NCBI GenBank assembly: GCA_963721305.1
Contig: CAVRIR010000002.1
Span: 372,001 to 436,000, forward strand
DNA from: DATAES01 sp963721305
GTDB taxonomy: Bacteria; Actinomycetota; Acidimicrobiia; Acidimicrobiales; JACDCH01
DNA length: 64,000 nt
Direction: 5' to 3'
Each line of letters begins with the position of its first letter. Position 1 is the first letter of the stretch. Under the pieces are notes generated by a model. The model saw only the letters and a list, made by a program, of their open reading frames with translations, did not search any database and was not told the origin of the DNA. Below, one piece after another: positions 28,206 through 38,152 of this stretch. A program made the position numbers and the translations under genes.

Positions 28206-30908
28206 CAGGGCACTTCCACGCGGATCTCGGTAACGGCGCTGCCGGCATCGATGAGTGCCGCTGGATCCGCGCCGGGCTGGTTGAAGCCGAGGACGGCAGT
28301 ACCCGCGCGACACCGCCTCCGTCGCGTGCGCCGCGTGGTCGACCGACATCCGTGACGACGTGACCTTGACGACGGCGCCATCGGTGACGCCGAGACGATC
28401 GAGGTCGTACGGGTTCACCAGCAGCCGGCTGCTCGGCGCCAGGCCGGCGAGCGAAGGCGAATGCTGGACGAGCACGCCCTTGTCGTACAGCTTGCGCGTG
28501 GCCACGAGCCGGAGCGAGTACGAGTCCAAAGCAGGAGCCTCGTATCGCTCGGCGCGCTCGAAGGTGATGGTGTCGGGGCGCTGCGACTCGGCTTCGTGCT
28601 GTCTATCGGCGCCTTCCTCGACGGCATCCTCGACGATGTCATCCGGCGCCGGACCACCCGAGGGCTCACCGCCCGAGGCGTCGGCCTCGTCGGCGCCCGC
28701 CAGTTCGCCGGCATCGGGTTGGGTCCCCTGGATGCCGGTGATCTGCACGTGGGTGCCCTGTGCGGCGAGCGCGACATCAGGACGCAGCGGCGCCAACACG
28801 CCATCGGACCCTGCGGGCGACTGGAGCACCGCACGCGTGATGCCGGCGTGCGCCGGCGACAACCGCTCGATCTCGTCCCAGATGCCCTCGACCGACTCGA
28901 GCCCGAGATCGGTGTCGAGCCGGTCGGCGAGCTCGGCCGCGAGCATCCAATCCGGCCGCGACGTTCCCGGCGGGGTCACCTTCTGCGTCAAGCAGCTGAC
29001 GCGACCCTCGACGTTGGTCGTCGTCCCGTCGACCTCGGCATAACCGGCAGCGGCGAGGACGACGTCCGCATGCTGGCCGGAGTCGTTGACGAGGGTGTCG
29101 ACGGCGACGACGAATCGCGCGCCGGCGAGCGCGCGCTGCGCAAGCGAGCGATCGGGGAAATCCGACAGCGGGTCGGCGCCGAGCAACACGAGCACGTCGA
29201 TGCGGCCGCCGGCTGCGGCTTCGAGGATGCCCGTCGCGTCGAGCCCGCGCGATGACGGCACCATCGACCATTCCTCCTCGAACCACTTGCGCCCCACATC
29301 GAGTGACACGCGCCCGGGGAGCACACCCGGCGCGAGCCCGAGGTCGAGCGCACCTCGAACATTGGCGCGCCGCAGCGCGGGAAGGAACCGCGTCTCCGGT
29401 CGAGCTTCGAGCAGCACCGCAGCGGCTTCGACTGCGGCATCGGCGGACTCCGCGAGGGATGATCGTCCGACGATCGCGGTGACCGGTCCACCCGCCAGCA
29501 GCGCGCGAGCAGCCCGGAGATCACCATCGAGGATCGGTGACATCTCGCCGTCGGTGACGGCGTCATCGCTGACGAGAGCCGCCATGGCAACATGCGCCTC
29601 GCCCGGACGATGCCGCAACGACACGGTGGCGATCGCCGCGAAACCGGTCGCGACCGAGGTGAGTTCGATCACCTTCACCTTGCGGTTGAGGACGGCGTCG
29701 CGCAGACGAATGAACAGCACCGGCAGCTCGTCACGCAGATCGCCGCTCGTCACGATCACGGTGCCGCCTTCGGCGCAGAGGTCGTCGATGGTCGCCTGCG
29801 GTAGGCCGAGGACCGCCTCAACGGGTAGGCCATCACCCAGTTGGGCGTCGACGTTGTCGGTGCCGATGACGCCCTTCGCGAGCTTGGCCCACGCGTACGC
29901 GGCTTCGTTCGTGAGCCGCGCGCCGCCGATGACGCCGACCGCGTCCGGCGCGGCGCGGCGGATCGCGTCAGCCGTGGCACCCAGCGCCTCGGCCCAGGTG
30001 GCCGCGATGAGCTCGCCGCCGCCGGCGAAGTCGCCCTGCTTGCGGATCAGCGGCTCGCTGAGGCGCTCATCCGATTCGATCGCCTCGAAGTCGAAGCGCC
30101 CCTTGTCACACAGCCAACCCCAGTTCACGGGATCGACGTCCACGCCCTGGTAACGAAGGACGTGGTTGCGGCTCTCTTCGATGGTCACGCGGCAGCCGAC
30201 CGCGCACGACGTGCACGTCGACTCGACCTTGTTCAGGTCCCACGGACGGGCCTTGAACCGGAACGGCCGCGCCAGCAGCGCGCCGACCGGGCAGATCTGC
30301 ACCGTGTTGCCGCTGAAGTACGACGCGAACGGATGATCGGGGAACGTGTTGACCTCGGTCTGGCTGCCACGGTTGACGAACGAGATGAGCGGATCGCCGG
30401 CGACCTCGGTCGCGAAACGAGTGCACCGGTCGCAGAGGATGCAGCGCTCGCGATCGAGATAGACGAGATCGCTGATCGGGATCGGCTTCTCGAAGTGCCG
30501 CTTCTCCTCGACGAAGCGCGACTCACCCGGGCCGTACGCGTACGCGTTGTCCTGGAGCGGACACTCACCGCCCTTGTCGCACACCGGGCAGTCGAGTGGG
30601 TGGTTGATGAGGAGGAATTCGAGGACGCCGTCCTGAGACTTCTTGGTCGCGTTCGACTCGGTGTCGACCTTCATGTCCGGCGCGACCTGGATCATGCACG
30701 CTGGCTGCAGCGCCGGGCCGCGACCGGTGTCGATGTCGACGATGCACATCCGGCACATGCCCACCGGATTCATGCGCGGGTGGTAGCAGAACCGCGGGAT
30801 GAACACGCCGTGACGCTCGGCCGCCTCGATGACGAGCTGACCCTTCGGTGCGGAGATCTCGCGTCCGTTTATCGTCAGGTTGACCGTTTCCGGCGGCGTC
30901 TCGATCAC
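28205..30908 (-). CDS. nuoG: NADH-quinone oxidoreductase subunit G, set 2 (frameshift near 3' end)
   Basis: From GTG at 30908 (overlaps the nuoF stop, CTGTGA). The span has one base more than a multiple of three; corrected it gives 900 residues. N-terminal [2Fe-2S] (CYHPRMNPVGMCRMC), then the His-Cys cluster region HPLDCPVCDKGGECPLQ, ferredoxin CILCDRC, and the molybdopterin-oxidoreductase fold with CTSCAVGC. Near the C terminus an Ala/Glu/Asp-rich linker precedes the final domain. The extra base is in a CCC run at 28302-28304 (+ strand): removing one restores VSRGTAVLGFNQPGADPAA and a stop at the nuoH start. Probably a sequencing error; a genuine mutation would replace the last 30 or so residues and fuse the protein to NuoH. 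Confidence 0.9.
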
Positions 30909-32254
30909 AGCGGCTCCGGTTCGAGCGCTCGGTAAGCAGCACCTGTCATCTGGACGGTCGTCTCGACCGGGCCGCCGACGTAGGCCTCGAACTCGTGACG
31001 GAAGCGGCTGACCGCGGATGCGATCGGCGACACCACCGATGGTCCGAGCGGGCAGATGGTCGTCTGGCGAGGCGGCCAGTTGATGCCAGGACTGATGTTG
31101 TCGCAGATGTCGAGGAGCATGTCGACGTCCTGCGGACGGCCTCCGCCGTCGAGGATGCGAGCGAGGATCTTCTCGAGCCACGAGGTGCCTTCGCGGCACG
31201 GGGTGCACTTGCCGCACGACTCCTTCGCGAAGAACCGCACGACGCGATGACAGGCGCGAACGACATCGGTCGTCTCGTCCATAACCACGATCGCGCCCGA
31301 CCCCAGCATTGATCCGGCCTTGCCCACCGCGCCGGCTTCGAGCGGGAGGTCGAGGTGCTCCTCGAAGAACCACGGCGCGGACGCGCCGCCGGGGATGAAC
31401 GCCTTGAGCTTCCGCCAGTCGCGCACACCGCCGCAGTAGATCGGCGCCTCGATGAGGTCACGGAACGTCGTGACCCCGAACTCGACTTCGTACACGCCGG
31501 GCTTGTTGACGTGGCCGGACACGGCGAACATGCGCATGCCCCGGCTGGTCTCCGCACCGAGGCCGGCGAACGCCTCACCGCCGTTGCCTGCGATCCACGG
31601 CAAGTTCGAGAGCGTCTCGACGTTGTTGACGATCGTTGGCTTCTGGTACAGCCCGATTGCCGCGGGGAAGTACGGCGGCTTCAGCCGTGGCATGCCGCGA
31701 TTGCCTTCGAGGCTCTCGATGAGACCTGTCTCCTCGCCGACGATGTACGCGCCCGCACCCCAGGTGAGCACGACGTCGACCGAGAAGTCGGTGCCGAGGA
31801 TGTTGCGTCCGACATAGCCGGCCGCGTACGCCTCGTTCAGCGCTTGCGCGATGCGCTCCTGCGCCAGAGCCATCTCGCCGCGCACGTACAGGAACGCCTG
31901 ACCGAGACCGACCGCGTAGCAGGCGATCAGGATGCCCTCGATCAACTGATGCGGATCGCGCTCCATGAGCATGCGGTCCTTGTAGGTGCCGGGCTCGGAC
32001 TCGTCACCGTTGACGACGAGGTACCGCGGCCACACGCCGGCAGGCGGGAAACCCCACTTCACGCCTGCGGGGAAGCCGGCTCCACCCCGGCCGAGAAGGC
32101 TCGCTGTCTTCACGGCGTCGACGACCTCCTGCGGAGGCTTGCGCAGCGCGGCGCGCAGACCTTCGTACCCGCCGGTGGCGAGATAGCGCGGCAACGTGTG
32201 GCTGTCGTCGTAGCCGAAGCGCGTCGTGATGATGGGCTTCGCGTCAGTGATCAT
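30905..32254 (-). CDS. nuoF: NADH-quinone oxidoreductase subunit F (NADH, FMN, N3), set 2
   Basis: 449 residues from ATG at 32254, which overlaps the nuoE stop by 1 nt. The NADH/FMN fold shows GRGGAGFPAGVKWGF and the glycine-rich GAGAYIVGEETGLIESLEG. Cluster N3 ligands are in ESCGKCTPCREGT. This is the NADH-oxidising subunit; its presence only in set 2 means only that complex is self-sufficient for NADH. Confidence 0.97.
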   Translation of the reverse strand: MITDAKPIITTRFGYDDSHTLPRYLATGGYEGLRAALRKPPQEVVDAVKTASLLGRGGAGFPAGVKWGFPPAGVWPRYLVVNGDESEPGTYKDRMLMERDPHQLIEGILIACYAVGLGQAFLYVRGEMALAQERIAQALNEAYAAGYVGRNILGTDFSVDVVLTWGAGAYIVGEETGLIESLEGNRGMPRLKPPYFPAAIGLYQKPTIVNNVETLSNLPWIAGNGGEAFAGLGAETSRGMRMFAVSGHVNKPGVYEVEFGVTTFRDLIEAPIYCGGVRDWRKLKAFIPGGASAPWFFEEHLDLPLEAGAVGKAGSMLGSGAIVVMDETTDVVRACHRVVRFFAKESCGKCTPCREGTSWLEKILARILDGGGRPQDVDMLLDICDNISPGINWPPRQTTICPLGPSVVSPIASAVSRFRHEFEAYVGGPVETTVQMTGAAYRALEPEPL

Positions 32255-32877
32255 CAGGAGGGGGAATCCTGCAGCGCGGGACGGTCGCCGATCCAAACCG
32301 GTTGCTCGCCCTCGTCCGGGCGGACGACGCCGGCGGCGCGACCGGGGTCGATGTGCTGGCGGGTGCGGTGCAGCGTGCCGTGCGGCGGGATGTCGTCACG
32401 CCGATCGGCGCGCAAGTCGTCGACGAGCTGATCGAACTCGTCGTGCGTGATGCGGTGGAAGTACCGGTAGTTGACCTGGAGGCACGGCGCCTCGGTGCAG
32501 GCGGCGATGCACTCGTAGCCGTCGAGTGTGAACATGCCGTCTTCCGTGGTGCCGCCCTCGGCGATGCCGAGACGGTGCTCCGCATGCTCGAGCAGGTCGT
32601 CGCCGCCGTTGAGGAAGCACGAGATCGAGGTGCACACGTTGATGACGTACTTGCCGACGGGGTGGCGCTTGAACATCTCGTAGAAGCTCGCGGTGCCGAG
32701 CACCTCTGCGGCTTCGAGACCGAGCAGCTCACCGATGTGGCGCATGCCGTCCTCGGTGAGATGACCGTCCTGTTCCTGCGCCAGATGGCACAGCGGGATC
32801 AGCGCGGACCGGGGAACCGGGTAGCGGGCGATGATCTCCTGCGCGAGCGCTTCGTTCTGCGGGCTCAGTCGCGCCAT
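32254..32877 (-). CDS. nuoE: NADH-quinone oxidoreductase subunit E ([2Fe-2S] N1a), set 2
   Basis: 207 residues. Thioredoxin-like [2Fe-2S] domain with ligands in CTSISC and CIAACTEAPC, preceded by the helical SFYEMF region. The C terminus extends about 45 residues beyond the usual end with a Pro/Arg-rich tail. The start shares one base with the nuoD stop (TGATG). Confidence 0.96.
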   Translation of the reverse strand: MARLSPQNEALAQEIIARYPVPRSALIPLCHLAQEQDGHLTEDGMRHIGELLGLEAAEVLGTASFYEMFKRHPVGKYVINVCTSISCFLNGGDDLLEHAEHRLGIAEGGTTEDGMFTLDGYECIAACTEAPCLQVNYRYFHRITHDEFDQLVDDLRADRRDDIPPHGTLHRTRQHIDPGRAAGVVRPDEGEQPVWIGDRPALQDSPS

Positions 32878-34196
32878 CAGCGATCGACCTCACCCATGAT
32901 GGGATCGACCGAGGAGATCACGGCCACGCCGTCCGCGAGGAAGCCGCCGCGCATCATGTGAGGCAGCGTCTGCAGGTTCACGAAGCTCGGACCGCGGATG
33001 TGCATGCGATACGGATGCGAGCTGCCGTCGCTCACCATGTAACAGCCGAGCTCGCCACGGGGTGACTCGATGGCTACGTACACCTCACCCTCGGGCACCT
33101 TGAAGCCCTCGGTGAAGATCTTGAAGTGATGGATGAGCGCCTCCATGGACTCGTCGATGCGCGCCCGAGGCGGCGGCGTCACCTTCTTGTCCTGGATGCG
33201 GTAGTCGCCCTCGGGGAGCATCTCCATGATCTGGTGCACGATCCGGATCGACTCGCGGATCTCGTTCAGGCGAATGGCGTACCGATCGAAGCTGTCGCCG
33301 TAGGTGCCGACCACCACGTCGAACTCGACCTCGTCGAAGAAGAGGTACGGGCACTCACGACGCAGGTCCCACGGCACCCCCGTGGAGCGCAGCAGCGGAC
33401 CGGTCGCGCCGAGCGCGATCGCCTCCTGCGCGGTGATGACGCCGACACCCTGCAGCCGCTCGCGCCAGATGGGTTGGCCGGTCATGAGCTGGTCGAACTC
33501 GTGCAGACGCTCGGGCAAGGTCTCGAGCAGGTTGAGCACGTCGTCACGCCAGCCGTCCGGCAAATCCGCGGCGACACCACCGGGGCGGATGTAGTTGTGG
33601 TTCATCCGTAGCCCGGTGACCTTCTCGAAGAACCGCAGGACCTCCTCGCGCTCGCGCCAGCCGTAGAGCATCATCCCGACCGCGCCGATGTCCATGCCGT
33701 TGGTGGCCAGGAACAGCACGTGTGACGAGATCCGGTTCAGCTCCGTCATCAACATGCGGATCCATTGCGCGCGAGGCGGGATGTCCTCGTCGATGCCGAG
33801 CAACTTCTCGGTCGCCAGGCTGAACACCAGCTCGTTGTGCAACGGCGACGCGTAGTCCATGCGCGTGACGTTGGTCGGACCTTGCAGGTAGGTGAGGACC
33901 TCGCCGGTCTTCTCCATGCCCGTGTGGAGGTAACCGATGATCGGCTTCGTGCGCAGCACCGTCTCGCCGTCGAGCTCGAGCATGAGCCGCAACACACCAT
34001 GGGTCGACGGATGCTGCGGACCCATGTTGATGATCATCGTCTCGTCCTGCGGCGGCTCGGACGAGTTGAGCTCGGCCGCTTCGGCCTCGGACATGCGAAG
34101 CACGGAGCCGATCTCGCGCAGCAGCTCTTCGGCCTTCATGCCCTTGCGCGGTTGCAGCTCCTGCGCGCCTTCGAAGGTCTCGGTCGCGAGTGTCAT
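32877..34196 (-). CDS. nuoD: NADH-quinone oxidoreductase subunit D, set 2
   Basis: 439 residues. The quinone-pocket signature NMGPQHPSTHG is at 57-67 after a 50-residue N-terminal extension, and the C terminus ends SVDPIMGEVDR. At the NDUFS2-Arg85 position the sequence reads IGYLHTGMEK with Thr92, as in typical actinobacterial and Thermus NuoD, so it lacks the arginine target. The ATG overlaps the nuoC stop by 4 nt. Confidence 0.97.
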   Translation of the reverse strand: MTLATETFEGAQELQPRKGMKAEELLREIGSVLRMSEAEAAELNSSEPPQDETMIINMGPQHPSTHGVLRLMLELDGETVLRTKPIIGYLHTGMEKTGEVLTYLQGPTNVTRMDYASPLHNELVFSLATEKLLGIDEDIPPRAQWIRMLMTELNRISSHVLFLATNGMDIGAVGMMLYGWREREEVLRFFEKVTGLRMNHNYIRPGGVAADLPDGWRDDVLNLLETLPERLHEFDQLMTGQPIWRERLQGVGVITAQEAIALGATGPLLRSTGVPWDLRRECPYLFFDEVEFDVVVGTYGDSFDRYAIRLNEIRESIRIVHQIMEMLPEGDYRIQDKKVTPPPRARIDESMEALIHHFKIFTEGFKVPEGEVYVAIESPRGELGCYMVSDGSSHPYRMHIRGPSFVNLQTLPHMMRGGFLADGVAVISSVDPIMGEVDR

Positions 34197-34738
34197 CGGG
34201 CGTTCTCGATTCCCTTGAACTGAACGGGGATCTTGCCGACGGGGTAGTCCTTCCGCAGCGGATGGCCGATCCAGTCCTCCGGCATGAGGATGCGCGACAG
34301 GTCGGGATGGCCGTCGAAGGTGATGCCGAACATGTCGTACACCTCGCGCTCCATCGCCTCGGTGCCGGGATGGACGTCGAACAGCGACGGCACGACCGGA
34401 TCGCCGTCGGGCACCTGCGCGCGCACACGAATGCGGGTGCGGTCGCGCATGCGAAGCAGGTTCACGACGATCTCGAACCTTTCAGGGTCGATCTCGGGTG
34501 GAAGACGCCGCGGCGCTTCGTATGCCGCGTAGTCGACGGCGGTGACGTCGATGCACATGTTGAAGCCGTGCTCGTCGCGCAGCTCCATGACGTAGTCGGC
34601 GAGCCGCTCGCGCGCCACGTGCAGGACGAGCTGACCGCGTGACTCGGACACGGGCACGCCGTACTCCGCGCCCGGACCGCCGGCTTCCTCGCCCGCGGCC
34701 TCGGCGTCCTGGGCCCCCGCCTCGTTCGCGTCCGTCAT
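34193..34738 (-). CDS. nuoC: NADH-quinone oxidoreductase subunit C, set 2
   Basis: 181 residues from ATG at 34738, overlapping the nuoB stop by 4 nt; a longer open frame upstream lies in nuoB and lacks similarity. The NuoC signature EREVYDMFGITFDGHPDLSR and HPLRKDYPVGK are clear. The first 25 residues are acidic and Gly/Ala-rich. Confidence 0.95.
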   Translation of the reverse strand: MTDANEAGAQDAEAAGEEAGGPGAEYGVPVSESRGQLVLHVARERLADYVMELRDEHGFNMCIDVTAVDYAAYEAPRRLPPEIDPERFEIVVNLLRMRDRTRIRVRAQVPDGDPVVPSLFDVHPGTEAMEREVYDMFGITFDGHPDLSRILMPEDWIGHPLRKDYPVGKIPVQFKGIENAR

Positions 34739-35319
34739 GACCCGCTGCCGATGACCACCGGGCTGTCGCCCGCAGTCTGACCGTCGATCTGGCCGACGTG
34801 CACGCCGGCGCCGCCGCCCTTCTCCGCCCGGCGGCGGGTCAGCTCGCCCCGCTCGATGAGGCCGTAGAGCGTGAGGATCGAGTGCATGAGCGTCTCGGGC
34901 CCCGGCGGGCAACCCGGCGCGTACACGTCCACCGGCACGATCTGGTCGACGCCCTGGACGATCGCGTAGTTCTGGAACATGCCGCCGCTCGATGCGCACA
35001 CGCCCATCGAGATGACCCACTTGGGTTCCATCATCTGGTCGTAGATCTGGCGCAGCACCGGCGCCATCTTCTGCGACACGCGACCTGCGACGATCATCAG
35101 GTCGGCCTGTCGCGGCGACGCGCGGAAGACCTCCATGCCGTAGCGAGCGAGGTCGTAGTGCGCGCCACCGGTGGCCATCATCTCGATCGCGCAACACGCG
35201 AGCCCGAAGGTCGCGGGGAACATCGACTTCTGCCGAGCCCACTTGACGACCGACTCGAGGGTGCCGGTGAGGATGTTGTGATCGAGGCCTTCGAGCCCGC
35301 GGTCGAATGAGATCGGCAT
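34735..35319 (-). CDS. nuoB: NADH-quinone oxidoreductase subunit B, set 2
   Basis: 194 residues. ATG at 35319 is preferred over two upstream GTGs because GGGGAGG then lies 8 nt upstream. N2 ligands are in GLACCAIEMM, ISMGVCASSGG and APGCPPGPE. A Gly/Arg-rich C-terminal extension follows TLYGLIERGEL. Confidence 0.95.
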   Translation of the reverse strand: MPISFDRGLEGLDHNILTGTLESVVKWARQKSMFPATFGLACCAIEMMATGGAHYDLARYGMEVFRASPRQADLMIVAGRVSQKMAPVLRQIYDQMMEPKWVISMGVCASSGGMFQNYAIVQGVDQIVPVDVYAPGCPPGPETLMHSILTLYGLIERGELTRRRAEKGGGAGVHVGQIDGQTAGDSPVVIGSGS

Positions 35320-35364
35320 CGTCACCACCTCCCCGCGGGCCGCGTGAGCAACCGGGCGGTCATG

Positions 35365-35835
35365 TCAAGCGGCTTCGCCGCGTCCTTCGCGTCCTTCGAG
35401 TCCGACCCGCTTCACTGTCGACGACGTCGTGCGCTCCGCGGACATCATCGACGAATCCGCCACCTGGCGAAGACGCTTCACCGGGCCCCAGTCGAGCGCG
35501 CCGTTCGAGATCAGGTACACGAACGAGACGAAGACCGCGGCGGCGAACAGCACCATCTCCCACAACCCGAACGGACCGAGCCGCCGGAAGATCACCGCCC
35601 ACGGATAGAGGAAGATGATCTCGATGTCGAAGATGATGAAGATCATCGCGACGAGATAGAAGCGAACCGGGAAACGCTCGGGCGGATCCTTGCGCGGCAC
35701 GATGCCGCACTCGTACGGCGCCGCCTTCGCCTCCGTCTCGTGCCTCGGAGCCAGCAGCTTCGAGACGAACGCGCTCAGCAGGCCGAACACGACGGCGAGG
35801 CCGAGGAGCACGATGATCGGAAGGTACTGGTCCAT
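35365..35835 (-). CDS. nuoA: NADH-quinone oxidoreductase subunit A, set 2
   Basis: 156 residues, three helices, with the canonical YECGIVP loop (Cys present, unlike set 1) and IFDIEIIFLYPWA. About 35 extra residues follow the last helix, giving a charged C-terminal tail. It opens the 14-gene operon; its start is only 18 nt after the last gene of the cytochrome bc operon, with TAGGAGG spanning that stop, so read-through from the bc operon is likely. Confidence 0.95.
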   Translation of the reverse strand: MDQYLPIIVLLGLAVVFGLLSAFVSKLLAPRHETEAKAAPYECGIVPRKDPPERFPVRFYLVAMIFIIFDIEIIFLYPWAVIFRRLGPFGLWEMVLFAAAVFVSFVYLISNGALDWGPVKRLRQVADSSMMSAERTTSSTVKRVGLEGREGRGEAA

Positions 35836-35853
35836 GGCGCGGTCCTACCCCTC

Positions 35854-36830
35854 CTACGTTGCGGCTGCGGCTGCGGCTCGATGACGCCTGATGAGCTTGT
35901 CGCGTCGGTGCAGCGTGTTGCACAGGATCGCGAACAGGATCCCGGACGTCAGGAACGTCATGAAACCAGGGAATCGAACGTCACCGAGGCTGCGGATCAT
36001 CACGACGCTTATCACCGGCTGCGTGGTGTCGAGGATCGGCGTCGGCGGCTTGCCTCCGGGCGGTGTCTCCTGCGGCACGACCGCCTGCACCTGTACGACG
36101 ATGTAGTGCTCGGGGTTGGTGACGTGCACCGCGGTCTGGATGTTCTGCCACACCTGGTTCCAGATCGAGGGGTTCGCCGGCAGCTTGAACTCGTTCTCCT
36201 TGCCACCGATGTCGAACGCGCCGAGCACCTTGTACGAGGCGCTGTCCGCGAAGATCTTCTGGCCCTGCTGCGGGCACCAGCGCGGTGTCCGCTATCGCCG
36301 ACGCGTCGCCGAGTTGCGCGTTGGACGTTGGCAGCAGGTTCCAGCCGCCGAGGTCGTTCGGCGCGAGGTGGTACTCGGCCACCAGGTTCGGATCGGCGTC
36401 GATCAGGTCGCCGATCGTCACGATCTTGCCCTGGATCTGATCGGGGTTGACCTTCTTGTTCAGCTCGGGATGCGCCGCGAGGATCGCGCTCGACGACCTG
36501 TTGCTGATTGGGTGCAGGTAGCTCGCGCACCTTGTCGACCGGGTCCTGACTCAAGTCGCCGATGTTGACGTTGACCACGCGCCAGTGCGACGGCGTGCCC
36601 TTCATGCCACCGAGGGACGACGGCGATCCTGAGTAGAGCCACCAGATCAGACCCATGATCGTTATCCACCCGAACAGCACGGCGAGTCCGACGAGCACGC
36701 CCGTCCGCGGGCCAGTGTTGGTCGACAGCAGCAGCATGACCGACCCGATCAGGATCAGCACCCCGACCGACAGCGCCAGGATGTTGCGGATCTCGGGGTC
36801 CCACTGGACAAGCCCGAGAACGTTGGTCAT
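35854..36830 (-). pseudogene. Conserved-looking membrane protein of the bc operon with two apparent frameshifts
   Basis: Starting at ATG 36830, the first frame (MTNVLGLVQWDPEIRNIL) has three membrane helices within about 75 residues and continues to about residue 105. The reading then moves by one base between about 36490 and 36535 to a frame containing AAHPELNKKVNPDQIQGK, and again at a GGG run at 36272-36274 to the frame with GQKIFADSASYKVLGAFDIG. That frame ends with a membrane helix (FPGFMTFLTSGILFAIL) and the tail RRHRAAAAAAT. Both look like single-base insertions; corrected length is 324 residues. I do not recognise the family. Its place between the diheme cytochrome c and nuoA suggests an accessory quinol-oxidase-complex subunit. 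Sequencing error is more likely than true inactivation. Confidence 0.6.
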
Positions 36831-36835
36831 GGCGC

Positions 36836-38152
36836 TCACAGCGACCTCTCGTATTCGACGAGCGCGTTGATCATGTCGGGCGGCATCATGCCCGGGCCAG
36901 GGTCTCGAGGTTTGCCATTGTTGATGTAGAAGAGCGAGATCGTGTCGCCGTCGGGCGCGGTGTACGTCGCGGGTTCCGCGGGGCTCGCACCGAAGCCAGG
37001 CATCTTGCCCGATCCCTGCCCGTGGATGCCGTACTTCTGGCCGTTCACGGATCCGTTCGCGACGAAGTCGATGTTGTCCTGTAACGGGTCGGTACACGGC
37101 ACCGCGGCGCTCCCGCTCGCGGGCGCGGTCGTCGTAGTCGTTGTCGAACTCGTCGTGGTGGTACTCCCCGGCGTCCCGCCGGACGACGTCGACTCGGGCA
37201 CGAGTGGGCCCGCGACGCTCGTCGTGCACGTGCCCGGCGATGTGTTGGCCGGGAACTGCCGGGCCTCGTCACCGCCACACAGGTTGGGTCCGAGCGCGCC
37301 GCAGCCCGAGATGGCCTTCACCTGCGAGAAGTCGTCCGCGTACGACCAACCCTGGGTGTGACATCGCCCGCATGCGTACGCGCCGCCGGCGAAGTCGTCG
37401 TCGAAGCCCATGTTGAAGAGCGCCTCACCCTCGGACGACCACTTGGGTGTGCCGTCGGGGTTCTTCTCGGCCATCATCTTGGCCAGCTCGTCCTTCGCCG
37501 CCTGTTGCGCTTGGTCAGGCGTTATCTGGATCGACTCGATGTAGTCGACGAGGTTCTGGACCTGTTGGTCGTTGAGCGCGCCGCCACCCGCGACGCCCCA
37601 CGCCGGCATCGGCGAGAACTGGCGTCCGTAGGTGATCACGTAGGTGACTTCCTCACGGCTGTAGCGGAGCAGCACCGTGTTGAGCGCGGGAACGCGCCAG
37701 TTGACGACCTTCACGCTGCCGTCCGGCTCTAGCAGGTTGTACTGCGTCGTCCCGCCGACGCCCTTCGGGCCGTGACAGCCCTCGCAGCCGAGCGCGTCGA
37801 GGCTCGTACCGACGGGGGCGAACATCGCGGCGCCGCGCTGCTCGAACGTGTTGCGGAAGTCCTTCGTCGCGCCCGCTTGCCGGCCGGGCTCGAGGATCCA
37901 GTAGAGCGGGAGCCCGACCGCGATCACGAACAAGGTGATCAACGCGATGGACAGCGTGCGATCGAGCTTGCGCCCCTCGAGCTCTTCGTCGTCGAGGTAG
38001 GGCTTGCGGTTCGGTGCGAGCTCGATCTCCGAGCCGAGCTCGGCCTTGCCGCTCGACAGCAAATTGATCGCGACATAGACGATGATGCCTACGGCGATGA
38101 CGACGAAGATGATCCAACCGATCGTCTCGTTGGTCAGTTCTGCGAAGGTCAT
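36836..38152 (-). CDS. Membrane-anchored diheme cytochrome c of the bc complex
   Basis: 438 residues. Two N-terminal helices (about 12-31 and 67-85) are followed by two heme-binding sites, CEGCH at 123-127 and CGRCH at 261-265. Methionine-bearing segments such as FSPMPAWG and GKMPGFG could supply axial ligands. A Ser/Thr-rich linker (about 325-345) separates a last domain. In bc complexes of actinobacteria a diheme c subunit passes electrons from the Rieske protein to the oxidase. The start overlaps the Rieske stop by 4 nt. Confidence 0.88.
   Translation of the reverse strand: MTFAELTNETIGWIIFVVIAVGIIVYVAINLLSSGKAELGSEIELAPNRKPYLDDEELEGRKLDRTLSIALITLFVIAVGLPLYWILEPGRQAGATKDFRNTFEQRGAAMFAPVGTSLDALGCEGCHGPKGVGGTTQYNLLEPDGSVKVVNWRVPALNTVLLRYSREEVTYVITYGRQFSPMPAWGVAGGGALNDQQVQNLVDYIESIQITPDQAQQAAKDELAKMMAEKNPDGTPKWSSEGEALFNMGFDDDFAGGAYACGRCHTQGWSYADDFSQVKAISGCGALGPNLCGGDEARQFPANTSPGTCTTSVAGPLVPESTSSGGTPGSTTTTSSTTTTTTAPASGSAAVPCTDPLQDNIDFVANGSVNGQKYGIHGQGSGKMPGFGASPAEPATYTAPDGDTISLFYINNGKPRDPGPGMMPPDMINALVEYERSL

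Noticed and set aside
27006..31373. A 1,455-codon open frame that looks like a NuoG-NuoH fusion
   Set aside because: The link sequence between the domains has no similarity to NuoG. Removing one base at 28302-28304 restores the NuoG end and the standard overlap with nuoH. The frame also runs upstream into nuoF.
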